Translations under genes and position numbers: made by a program | NCBI GenBank assembly: GCA_041652935.1 | Contig: JBAZGH010000008.1 | Span: 1-29,183 of the forward strand | DNA length: 29,183 nucleotides | Direction: 5' to 3' | From: JBAZGH01 sp041652935 | GTDB taxonomy: Bacteria > Patescibacteriota > Patescibacteriia > Patescibacteriales > XYC2-FULL-47-12 | Shown here: piece by piece, positions 4,879-11,966 of the stretch | How the letters are laid out: each line of letters opens with the position of its first letter | How positions within the stretch are numbered: the first letter of the stretch is position 1 | The notes under the pieces: model-generated | What the model was told of the DNA's origin: nothing | Database searches by the model: none | The model's input: only the letters and a program-made list of their open reading frames with translations

Positions 4879-6066
4879 ATGAAGATTCTTATTTTTTCAA
4901 CTGCATATTTCCCGCATGTCGGCGGCGCTGAAGTTGCGGTAAAAGAGATTACTAATAGAATTAGTGGTGTTGATTTCGACATGGTCACGGTGCGTTTAGG
5001 CAAGAAAGATGCGGAACAAGAAAAAGTTGGTAATATTAATGTATATAGAATTGGTTTTGGCTTAGGGAGAATTGATAAGTTGCTTTTTCCGTTTCGAGCG
5101 GCAAGATTAGCCGATAAATTGCATCAAAAGGAGAAATACAATATTGTTTGGTCGATTATGGCGAGTTTTTCCGGTTTCGCCGCTTTATTTTTTAAGAAGA
5201 AACATCCGGACGTTAAATTTTTATTAACATTACAGGAGGGTGATGATTTGGCGCAAATTGAGAAAAAAGTTTGGTTTGTGAAATCATGGTTTAAACAGAT
5301 TTTTATAAAAGCCGATTATATTCAGTGTATTAGTTCATATTTGGCAGAATGGGCGAAGAAGATGTCGGCCCAAGGCCGATCCGCCTTGGGCGGAGGAGCG
5401 AAATGCGATATAGAGGTTGTGCCGAATGGAGTTAATCAGATTGCAGATTTAAGATTTAGGATTTCAGATCTAAGAAAAGAACTGTCAATTAAAGAAGATG
5501 AAAAAGTTATTGTAACTACATCGCGTTTGGTAAAAAAGAACGGAGTTGAAGATTTAATAAAAGCTTTTTCAATATTAAATATTAAATATTCAATATTCAA
5601 TATTAAATTGGTAATTTGCGGCGATGGTGAAGAGCGAGATAAATTAGAAAAGATAGTTAAGGATTTAAAAATTGAGGATAAAGTTGAGTTTAAGGGATTT
5701 ATAAAGCCAGCTGAATTGCCAAAATATTACGCCATAGCCGACGTTTTCTGCCGCCCAAGTTTAACCGAAGGTTTAGGTAATTCTTTTTTGGAGGCGATGG
5801 CGGTCGGCCTTCCGGTAATTGCCACTCCGGTCGGCGGCATCCCGGATTTTTTAGAAAACGGCAAGACTGGATGGTTTTGTAAAGTAAAAGATCCCGAAAG
5901 TATCGCCGAAAAAATAAAATATGTGTTGGACGAAAAAAACAAAGATGAAGTAATTAGAGTTATAGATAATGCCAAGCAAATGGTTCTGGAAAAATATAAC
6001 TGGGATAAAATTGCGCCGCAAATGAAAAATATATTTTCCGCCCTAGGCGGATCAGCCTTGGGCTGA
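4879..6066 (+). CDS. GT4 family glycosyltransferase carrying several in-frame repeat insertions
   Basis: This 395-residue GT-B glycosyltransferase starts at ATG 4879, because MKILIFSTAYFPHVGGAEV is the canonical GT4 N-terminus and the ATG at 4864 lies in a flanking repeat. The donor domain begins near residue 209 (KVIVTTSRLVKKNG) and the E-x7-E signature is in TEGLGNSFLEAMAVG (about 297-311). Four stretches look inserted: SAQGRSALGGGA (163-174) from a GC-rich palindrome, ADLRFRISDLR (189-199) and SILNIKYSIFNI (231-242) from AT-rich repeats, and SALGGSALG at the C-terminus from a second palindrome copy, which supplies the stop codon. All keep frame and lie in loops or at the end, so the enzyme may still be active. 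Confidence 0.9.
   Translation: MKILIFSTAYFPHVGGAEVAVKEITNRISGVDFDMVTVRLGKKDAEQEKVGNINVYRIGFGLGRIDKLLFPFRAARLADKLHQKEKYNIVWSIMASFSGFAALFFKKKHPDVKFLLTLQEGDDLAQIEKKVWFVKSWFKQIFIKADYIQCISSYLAEWAKKMSAQGRSALGGGAKCDIEVVPNGVNQIADLRFRISDLRKELSIKEDEKVIVTTSRLVKKNGVEDLIKAFSILNIKYSIFNIKLVICGDGEERDKLEKIVKDLKIEDKVEFKGFIKPAELPKYYAIADVFCRPSLTEGLGNSFLEAMAVGLPVIATPVGGIPDFLENGKTGWFCKVKDPESIAEKIKYVLDEKNKDEVIRVIDNAKQMVLEKYNWDKIAPQMKNIFSALGGSALG
5368..5392. repeat. GC-rich palindromic element, copy A
   Basis: A 9-base stem, GCCCAAGGC/GCCTTGGGC, surrounds a 6-base loop (5377-5382). It lies in frame in the GT4 gene and encodes AQGRSALG. The same core recurs at 6040-6063 and 8962-8986, in the same reading frame each time. 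Confidence 0.85.
5443..5475. repeat. Intragenic AGATTTAAGATTT repeat
   Basis: Degenerate tandem copies of a GATTTAAGATTTAGG-type unit encode ADLRFRISDLR at the linker between the two GT-B domains of the GT4 at 4879. A different repeat family occupies the equivalent linker in the GT4 at 13120. Confidence 0.75.
5569..5604. repeat. Intragenic AATATTAAAT-type repeat in a second GT4 gene
   Basis: Four AATATTAAAT/AATATTCAAT units encode SILNIKYSIFNI immediately before the CGDGEERD strand. The position and the peptide match those of the repeat in the minus-strand GT4 (1118-1153). Confidence 0.8.
6040..6063. repeat. GC-rich palindromic element, copy B, at a gene end
   Basis: Arms GCCCTAGGC and GCCTTGGGC (one mismatch) flank a 6-base loop. 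The element encodes the last eight residues of the GT4 (ALGGSALG), and the following TGA (6064-6066) is its stop codon. It could also act as a 3'-end hairpin, but no T tract follows. Confidence 0.8.
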
Positions 6067-6103
6067 AATAAATTAATAAAATAATAAATTAATAAATAAA
6101 CTT
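6067..6103. repeat. AATAAATTAATAAA repeats in a gene gap
   Basis: The 37-base gap before the DUF6580 gene consists of degenerate direct repeats of AATAAATTAATAA. Unlike the four-helix-bundle flanks, it has no inverted partner and no adjacent small gene. Confidence 0.55.
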
Positions 6104-6652
6104 ATGTCCAAACAAACAAAAATCATTCTGGTGATTTCAATCGTCGCTCTGGCGGCCCTCTCAAGGCTGGTGGAGCATCCTTACAACTTTACCCCGATTG
6201 CCGCCATGGCTTTATTTTCCGGATGTTATTTGAAGGAAAAATGGGGGATATTGCTGCCGCTGGCGGCGATGCTGGCTAGTGATTACTTTCTCGGTTTTTA
6301 TGACTGGCAAGTAATGCTGGCTGTTTACGGGAGTTTTGCCGCAGTTTTTGCCTTGGGGCGAATTTTAAGCAAGCATAAGAGATGGTATAACGTTGTTTTC
6401 GCGTCGCTGGCTTCTTCGATTGTGTTTTTTGCGGTTACTAATTTCGCGGTTTGGGCGTTCTTCAGCTGGTACGCGCATACTTGGGAAGGCTTAGCATTAT
6501 GCTTTACCCTGGCATTGCCGTTTTTCCGCAATACCTTAGCCGGAGATTTAACTTATGCGGTTGTATTATTTGGAGCTTATGAATTAGTCTTGGCGTTATC
6601 CGCCGTCGGCGCAAGATCACGCAAAATTTCACAAAAAATTATGCAGAAATAA
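6104..6652 (+). CDS. DUF6580 family membrane protein
   Basis: This 182-residue polytopic membrane protein has about five hydrophobic segments. The N-terminal pattern RLVEHPYNFTPIAAMALFSG (residues 22-41), the LASDYFLGFYDWQ segment, and the later LALPFFRNTLAGDLTYAVVLFGAYEL match the DUF6580 pattern. Proteins of this group are annotated as putative transport proteins and resemble the substrate-binding subunits of ECF transporters. Neither substrate nor role is known. Its codon use is more GC-rich than that of the genes before it. It is followed after six bases by the GtrA-GT4 fusion and may share its operon. Confidence 0.7.
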   Translation: MSKQTKIILVISIVALAALSRLVEHPYNFTPIAAMALFSGCYLKEKWGILLPLAAMLASDYFLGFYDWQVMLAVYGSFAAVFALGRILSKHKRWYNVVFASLASSIVFFAVTNFAVWAFFSWYAHTWEGLALCFTLALPFFRNTLAGDLTYAVVLFGAYELVLALSAVGARSRKISQKIMQK

Positions 6653-6658
6653 ATAAAA

Positions 6659-8278
6659 ATGAAGCAAATATACAGAAGTTTAAAAAAACATGCCCAGACA
6701 AGCATTCCATGGGTTTACGGCATAATAGATAAAAATAAGGTATTCGCGAAATATCTGATTTCCGGATGCACGGCCGCGGCAACAGATCTAGGCCTGTTAT
6801 TCATATTTACCGATTTGGCCGGGTTATGGTATGTATTTTCCGCAGCGATAGCTTTCGCGGCCGCTTTTTTTGTCAGTTTTTTTCTGCAGAAATTCTGGAC
6901 TTTCCGCGATAATTCAAGAGACAAGATGCGCTCCCAGATGGCGGTATATTTAAGCGTGGGATTGATAAATTTGGGAGTAAACTCTTACGGCCTGTATTTG
7001 TTGGTGGAATATTTGTCCCTTTGGTACCTTTTAGCCCAGATTATAATGGGCATCGGCATTGCGGTTTACAGTTTTTTGATTTATAAATTTTTTATCTTTA
7101 GCAAAATAAATACAGGCGATGCGAAAACCGGCAACGGAAAAATTTTAATAGCAACGGGAATTTTTCCGCCGGATATCGGCGGCCCGGCAACAATGTTAGG
7201 GGCGATGGTTAACTCGCTGATAGAGCGTGGGTTTAGAGTGAAAATTATTACCTATATTAGTCAAAAGTCAAAAGTTAAAAGTCAAAAGTCCGACGTTGAA
7301 ATAACAAAAATAAATAGAGGAAAATATATTACTTATTTTTTCCAGATGTTTAGATTAGCAAGGTGGACAGACGTGATTTACGTAACTGATACTTATAGCG
7401 TCGGTTACTTCGCTTATTTAATAAAAAGAATAACCGGCAAAAAATACGTTGTTCGTTTTGCCGGAGACAGCGCCTGGGAAACGGCGGTCGCCAAAGGCTG
7501 GACTGGCGACTATATCCTTGATTTTCAACAAAGGAAATATGATGATAAAATTGAAAAATTTAAAAATAAAAGAAGAAAGATATTGGTTAACGCCGACAGA
7601 ATAATCGCAGTCAGCAATTTTATGGCTGGAATCGCACGAGCAATCGGCGTTGAAGAAAGTAAAATTCAAACAATTTATAACTCGGTGGATTTTATCAAGA
7701 ATGACAGTTTTGACGCCGGCGCGGTGGAAAATATAAAAAAACAATATGGAAACAACAATAAAATAATGATGACCGCCTGCCGGTTGACTCCGTGGAAAGG
7801 CGTAGCCGGAATAATAAAAATTATGCCGAAATTGGATAATGTTAATTTTTTAGTTTTGGGCGACGGGCAGGAAATGGAAAATTTAAAAAAATTGGCGTCT
7901 GAATTAGGGGTTGAAAATAGGGTGTATTTTTTAGGAAAAATCAAGCAGGCGGAAATGATAAATTATTTCAAGGCGGCCGATTTATTTATTTTGAACACTA
8001 ATTATGAAGGATTATCACATACCATTTTAGAGGCGATGTCGGCCGGCGCGCCGGTTTTAACGACAAATGCCGGCGGAAATCCGGAGGTAATAGAAAACAA
8101 TAAAGACGGCCTGCTGGTTAATTTTAACAACGAACAAGAGTTGTTGGAAGCGGCGATAAAAATTTTAAACAACAAGGAATTTGCGGATAATTTAGTTGTT
8201 AATGCCAAAACCAAATTACATAAATTTAATTGGTCAAACACAGTAGAATCAACCGCGAAATTATTAAAAGAAATATAA
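6659..8278 (+). CDS. GtrA-like membrane domain fused to a GT4 glycosyltransferase
   Basis: This 539-residue protein has two parts. Residues about 28-148 form a GtrA-type domain of four membrane segments (KYLISGCTAAATDLGLLFIF start, FFLQKFWTFRDN, SFLIYKFFIF end). GtrA proteins are thought to flip polyprenyl-phosphate-linked sugars. Residues about 160-539 form a complete GT4 transferase (ILIATGIFPPDIGGPATM start, MMTACRLTPWKG at the donor domain, E-x7-E in YEGLSHTILEAMSAG). GtrA usually works beside a separate GT2 enzyme, so a fusion to GT4 is unusual. Residues 201-211 (SQKSKVKSQKS) are encoded by an AAAAGTC repeat insertion. There is one reading frame across the joint with no internal stop. 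Confidence 0.88.
   Translation: MKQIYRSLKKHAQTSIPWVYGIIDKNKVFAKYLISGCTAAATDLGLLFIFTDLAGLWYVFSAAIAFAAAFFVSFFLQKFWTFRDNSRDKMRSQMAVYLSVGLINLGVNSYGLYLLVEYLSLWYLLAQIIMGIGIAVYSFLIYKFFIFSKINTGDAKTGNGKILIATGIFPPDIGGPATMLGAMVNSLIERGFRVKIITYISQKSKVKSQKSDVEITKINRGKYITYFFQMFRLARWTDVIYVTDTYSVGYFAYLIKRITGKKYVVRFAGDSAWETAVAKGWTGDYILDFQQRKYDDKIEKFKNKRRKILVNADRIIAVSNFMAGIARAIGVEESKIQTIYNSVDFIKNDSFDAGAVENIKKQYGNNNKIMMTACRLTPWKGVAGIIKIMPKLDNVNFLVLGDGQEMENLKKLASELGVENRVYFLGKIKQAEMINYFKAADLFILNTNYEGLSHTILEAMSAGAPVLTTNAGGNPEVIENNKDGLLVNFNNEQELLEAAIKILNNKEFADNLVVNAKTKLHKFNWSNTVESTAKLLKEI
7259..7291. repeat. Intragenic TCAAAAGTC repeat in the GtrA-GT4 gene
   Basis: Four TCAAAAGTC/TTAAAAGTC units encode SQKSKVKSQKS after the second strand of the GT4 acceptor domain. 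The unit is the same family as the flank of four-helix-bundle gene 1 and the in-gene array at 13300. Confidence 0.85.
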
Positions 8279-8279
8279 A

Positions 8280-9755
8280 ATGAATAAAGTATTGTTAGTA
8301 AATCCACCCTTTAATATAGTAAAAGATAATTATGACAGTTCTATCTCGGTTGGTTTATTAAGCATCGCTAGTTTTTTAGACGATAAGGGGATTCCGGTAG
8401 AAATTATTGACGGAGTCAGGCAAAAAAATTATTTAGAGTTGGTAAAAGAAAAGTGCAAGGAATGCAAATATGTCGGGATTTCAGTAATGACAATGCAAAT
8501 TGCCAAAGCGATTGAAACCAGCAAATTAATAAAAGAAATAAATCCGAAATGCAAAATTATCTGGGGCGGCGCTCACCCGACTTTCTTCGTCGAGCAGACC
8601 GCCAAGTTCCCCCTGGTTGACGCTGTTTGTTATGGCGAAGGCGAAAGGGTGATGCAGGAGATCGCCGGCGGCAAGGACTGGAGCGAGATAAAAGGAATCG
8701 CTTACCGCGAAGGTGAAAATATAAAGATTAACCCGCCCCTGGAGCTGCACGATCCGGCCGGCATGCCGCTATTCAACTGGGACTTAGTGCCGGCGGAAAT
8801 TTTAGACAGCCTGCATTTGGTCCCGTCATTAACTTCGCGGGGATGCCCGCACCGCTGCACTTTCTGCATCAACGCGATTTTAAAAAACAGGTGGCGGCCG
8901 CGGACAGCCGAACAAATTTTGCGCGACCTGGAAATAATAAAAAGCAACCCGCATTTTTCCTCCCAAGGCGGATCCGCCTCGGGCGGAAAAGATAAAAAAT
9001 TAAGGTTTTGGGACGAAAATTTTTTTGTGGATATTAATCGGGCGAAAGAGGTGATTAACGGCATGCTGGAACGAAATTTGCAAATTCCCTGGGAGACAAC
9101 GGTGCGGGCGGATTATTTGAAAGAGGGAAGAGTGGACGATGAATTTTTGGGCAAGTTGAGAAAGTCGGGGTGCTATTTGCTTTCTTTCGGCGCCGAGTCC
9201 GGCAGCCCGAGAATTTTGGCTAAAATTAAGAAAGATATTACACCGGAAGACGTGATAAATTCCGCCAAGATGTGCTTAAGGCATGATATTATCCCGCAGT
9301 ATTCATTTATAATCGGCCTGCCCGGAGAAAAAAAAGAAGACATGATGCTGACTTTAAAATTAATCGATAAGCTGGTAAAGTTAAGCGACAAGGTGCAGAT
9401 TTTAGGGCCCCAGGCATTCCGGCCTTATCCCGGCTCCGAGCTTTATCAGGAGTGCGTAGACTCCGGTTGGCAGGCGCCGAATTCGATTGAAGAATGGGCG
9501 ACGGTCGCCAGCCACGAGTTAAGCTATCTGGCGATAAAGAATTTCCCCTGGGTGGAAGACAAGGATTTTGTGGATTCCATGGAGGCCTATGTCCGCTTCG
9601 GCGCGCACAGCGTCAAGAGCGCCATGGGTTCTACCGTTAAAGCGCAAAAATTTTTAAAATTAGGGTTTGTCTTATTGTGCCAATTGCGCTGGAAATTAAA
9701 ATTTTTCAAGTGGCCGCTTGAATTCAAGCTGGCTAAAAAGTTTGTAACTAAATAA
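8280..9755 (+). CDS. B12-binding domain radical SAM protein
   Basis: This 491-residue enzyme has an N-terminal cobalamin-binding-like Rossmann domain (residues about 3-140; IIWGGAHPTFF and YGEGERVM are typical) and a radical SAM core with Cys189, Cys193 and Cys196 in SRGCPHRCTFC for the 4Fe-4S cluster. The DENFFVDINRAKE and SFGAESGSPRIL segments fit the class B methyltransferase-type family. The cobalamin-ligating DxHxxG motif is not evident, which is common in this family. Residues 227-236 (SSQGGSASGG) come from a GC-rich palindrome inserted between two core elements. The gene is more GC-rich than the next, similar gene. The substrate is unknown; context suggests modification of a sugar or lipid part of the glycan. 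Confidence 0.87.
   Translation: MNKVLLVNPPFNIVKDNYDSSISVGLLSIASFLDDKGIPVEIIDGVRQKNYLELVKEKCKECKYVGISVMTMQIAKAIETSKLIKEINPKCKIIWGGAHPTFFVEQTAKFPLVDAVCYGEGERVMQEIAGGKDWSEIKGIAYREGENIKINPPLELHDPAGMPLFNWDLVPAEILDSLHLVPSLTSRGCPHRCTFCINAILKNRWRPRTAEQILRDLEIIKSNPHFSSQGGSASGGKDKKLRFWDENFFVDINRAKEVINGMLERNLQIPWETTVRADYLKEGRVDDEFLGKLRKSGCYLLSFGAESGSPRILAKIKKDITPEDVINSAKMCLRHDIIPQYSFIIGLPGEKKEDMMLTLKLIDKLVKLSDKVQILGPQAFRPYPGSELYQECVDSGWQAPNSIEEWATVASHELSYLAIKNFPWVEDKDFVDSMEAYVRFGAHSVKSAMGSTVKAQKFLKLGFVLLCQLRWKLKFFKWPLEFKLAKKFVTK
8962..8986. repeat. GC-rich palindromic element, copy C
   Basis: This near-perfect palindrome, CCCAAGGCGGATCCGCCTCG and the following GG (8962-8983, one mismatch), is centred on GGATCC and extends to GGGCGG. 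It is in frame in the radical SAM gene and encodes QGGSASGG. The reading frame relative to the element is the same as in copies A and B. Confidence 0.85.
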
Positions 9756-9758
9756 AAT

Positions 9759-11189
9759 ATGATTGTTCTAGTTCAAATAAATTATTCAGAAGATCATTCC
9801 GAAAAGATATTACCCCTAGGAATTTTGTCAGTGGGCAGCGCTCTGAAAAAATATAATTATGAAGTGGAGTTGATTAATATCACAGAAAAAGAAATTGATA
9901 AAACCGCGCAAGAAATTGTTAATAAAAATCCTAAATACGTTGCTTTATCCGTGATAACTGGCATTCAAACCCAACATAGCGCTGAATTATCAAAAAAAAT
10001 AAAAAATTTAAAAAAAGATTTACCAATTTTGTGGGGAGGTATCCACCCATCGCTTTTGCCATATCAATGCATTAAAGAAAATTATATTGATTATTTAATT
10101 ATCGGGGAAGGTGAAGAAACAATTATAGAATTTACTCGGGCATTGGAACAAAAAAATAGTTTTGAAAATATTTTAGGCCTGGCGTATAAAGAAGATGGCC
10201 GCATTAAAATTAATCCGCGCCGGCCATTAATCCAAGATTTGGATAAATGGCGACTTGATTTTACTTTATTAGACATAGAGCGTTATTTTTATAAATTGGG
10301 AAAATATAAAAGAGTAATTGCATATAAGACTAGCCGTGGTTGCCCGTTTAGCTGCGCTTTTTGTTATAATAATGATTTTAATCAGGGGCGATGGCGTACA
10401 TGGTCAGAAGATGCGGTGTTGGAAGATATTAATTATTTAAAGAAAAATTTACAGATAGATGCCATTAAATTTTATGATGATAATTTTTTTGTAGATCAGA
10501 ATAGAGCATTTAGGATATTAAAAGTGATAGATTTGCCAAGCCATATAGAGATAAGAATAGATTTCATAAATGATGAAATTGCGAAACGCTTGAAAGAGTT
10601 AAAAGTTTTTGATATGCTGATTGGTTTAGAATCGGGTTCTGACAGATTGCTGCAGCTAATTGATAAACGTTTTAGTTTAGAAAGGATGGTTGAAGGAGTT
10701 AAGAGTATCGCTAAGCATGATTTACACGCCAGTTATTCTTTTATTGTCGGATTGCCAACTGAAACTAAAAAAGAATTTCAAGAAACTATTAATTTAATGT
10801 ATAGAATTTATAAAATTCATCCTAAAGCTGGTTTTACTTTAGGAGCGTATTTGCCGTATCCCGGGTCAAAGATGTATGAGTTCAGCAAACAGCAAGGATT
10901 TGAACCGCCAAAACATACAGAGGATTGGGGGAAAATTGATCGTTTTCGCAAAAATTTTAAATCCCCATGGATTGACGCTAATAAAGTTTGGATAATAAGA
11001 GAGTGCTATAAATTAATGAGTTTGGATTTTAAATTATTTAAAAAATGGTTTGAGTTTAGAATTAAACATAATTTTTATTCATGGCCATTCGATATATATT
11101 TAATCGAATTTTTAGCAGGCATCGCGATTGAAGAAAAAAATTGGCTGGGAAAAATTATGCGGCGGACATATAATTTTTTAAAATTTTAA
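9759..11189 (+). CDS. B12-binding domain radical SAM protein
   Basis: This 476-residue protein has the same architecture as the gene before it but is clearly diverged and AT-rich. A cobalamin-binding-like domain (residues about 1-140, with ILWGGIHPSLLP and IIGEGEETI) precedes the radical SAM core with Cys195, Cys199 and Cys202 in SRGCPFSCAFC. The FYDDNFFVDQNRAF and IGLESGSDRLLQLI strands are conserved. It carries no palindrome at the site where the preceding paralogue has one (after the C3 motif helix, before FYDDNFF), which helps define that sequence as an insertion. It lies three bases after the upstream stop. A role in modifying a sugar or lipid intermediate is inferred from context only. 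Confidence 0.87.
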   Translation: MIVLVQINYSEDHSEKILPLGILSVGSALKKYNYEVELINITEKEIDKTAQEIVNKNPKYVALSVITGIQTQHSAELSKKIKNLKKDLPILWGGIHPSLLPYQCIKENYIDYLIIGEGEETIIEFTRALEQKNSFENILGLAYKEDGRIKINPRRPLIQDLDKWRLDFTLLDIERYFYKLGKYKRVIAYKTSRGCPFSCAFCYNNDFNQGRWRTWSEDAVLEDINYLKKNLQIDAIKFYDDNFFVDQNRAFRILKVIDLPSHIEIRIDFINDEIAKRLKELKVFDMLIGLESGSDRLLQLIDKRFSLERMVEGVKSIAKHDLHASYSFIVGLPTETKKEFQETINLMYRIYKIHPKAGFTLGAYLPYPGSKMYEFSKQQGFEPPKHTEDWGKIDRFRKNFKSPWIDANKVWIIRECYKLMSLDFKLFKKWFEFRIKHNFYSWPFDIYLIEFLAGIAIEEKNWLGKIMRRTYNFLKF

Positions 11190-11204
11190 GTAGAAATAAT
11201 TTTT

Positions 11205-11954
11205 ATGAATTTATCGCCAAAAGACAAAGATATTCCATATAATAGGGGAAAATTAATTTCCGGCATTATTTATCCGGAATTTTTTCCAATTAACAAAGAA
11301 GATGAAGTTTTGAATATTGGCTGTGGTGATGGCGTGCAAGCCGTTATTTATCGGGGTAATTTTAAAAAAATGGTTGGCGTTGATATAAACCAGGCCAGAT
11401 TGGAAGTAGCAAGGCAACTAACCGAACGGCATTCCATTAAAAATTTTTTTGGCATCTGCGCTAATGCAGAAAAAATCCCCCTGCAGGAAAAATTTGATAA
11501 AATCATTGCCGTTGATTCAATTGAGCATGTTATTTATCCGTTTCGTTTGATTGGTGAATCACGTCGATTATTAAAAGATGGGGGCCAGATTTTAATAACT
11601 TTTCCGGCCATGCATGATAAATGGGAAAATTTGTTTCGTTTTATCGGGCGTAAAATTTTCAGGAGAAAGGGAAAAACCGTCCGTTTGCCGGGTTGGGATC
11701 CGGACGAACATCAATATGATTATAATTTAAGACAGTGGCTAGATTTAATGGATCAAGGTCGTTTTAGTTTAATTAAATCAAGGGCATCTACTTTATTTCC
11801 ACCCCTACATTACCTTGGGTTACCTAAATTTTGGTTTTCAAACAGGTTGATCCATGCAATTGATAATTTTTTATGTCAATTACCAATTATAAAAAATTAT
11901 GGGCAGTCGCTGGTTTGCGTATTTAAGAAACAGATAATAGAAAAAAATAACTAA
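11205..11954 (+). CDS. Class I SAM-dependent methyltransferase
   Basis: This 249-residue protein has a Rossmann-type methyltransferase fold of the Methyltransf_11/25 kind. Motif I is LNIGCGDGVQ (residues 36-45), the acidic end of strand 2 is VGVDIN (57-62), and motif IV is IIAVDSIEHV. The C-terminal half (RFIGRKIFRRKGKTVRLPGW and the DEHQYDYNLRQWLDLM stretch) resembles methyltransferases found beside glycosyltransferases. It probably methylates a sugar, lipid or modified intermediate of the pathway. It follows two radical SAM genes and precedes two GT4 genes, with short AT-rich gaps. Confidence 0.85.
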   Translation: MNLSPKDKDIPYNRGKLISGIIYPEFFPINKEDEVLNIGCGDGVQAVIYRGNFKKMVGVDINQARLEVARQLTERHSIKNFFGICANAEKIPLQEKFDKIIAVDSIEHVIYPFRLIGESRRLLKDGGQILITFPAMHDKWENLFRFIGRKIFRRKGKTVRLPGWDPDEHQYDYNLRQWLDLMDQGRFSLIKSRASTLFPPLHYLGLPKFWFSNRLIHAIDNFLCQLPIIKNYGQSLVCVFKKQIIEKNN

Positions 11955-11966
11955 TAAAAAATAATT

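Noticed and set aside
5368..8986. GC-rich palindromes as Rho-independent terminators
   Set aside because: Copies A and C lie in the middle of open reading frames, and none of the three is followed by a T tract.
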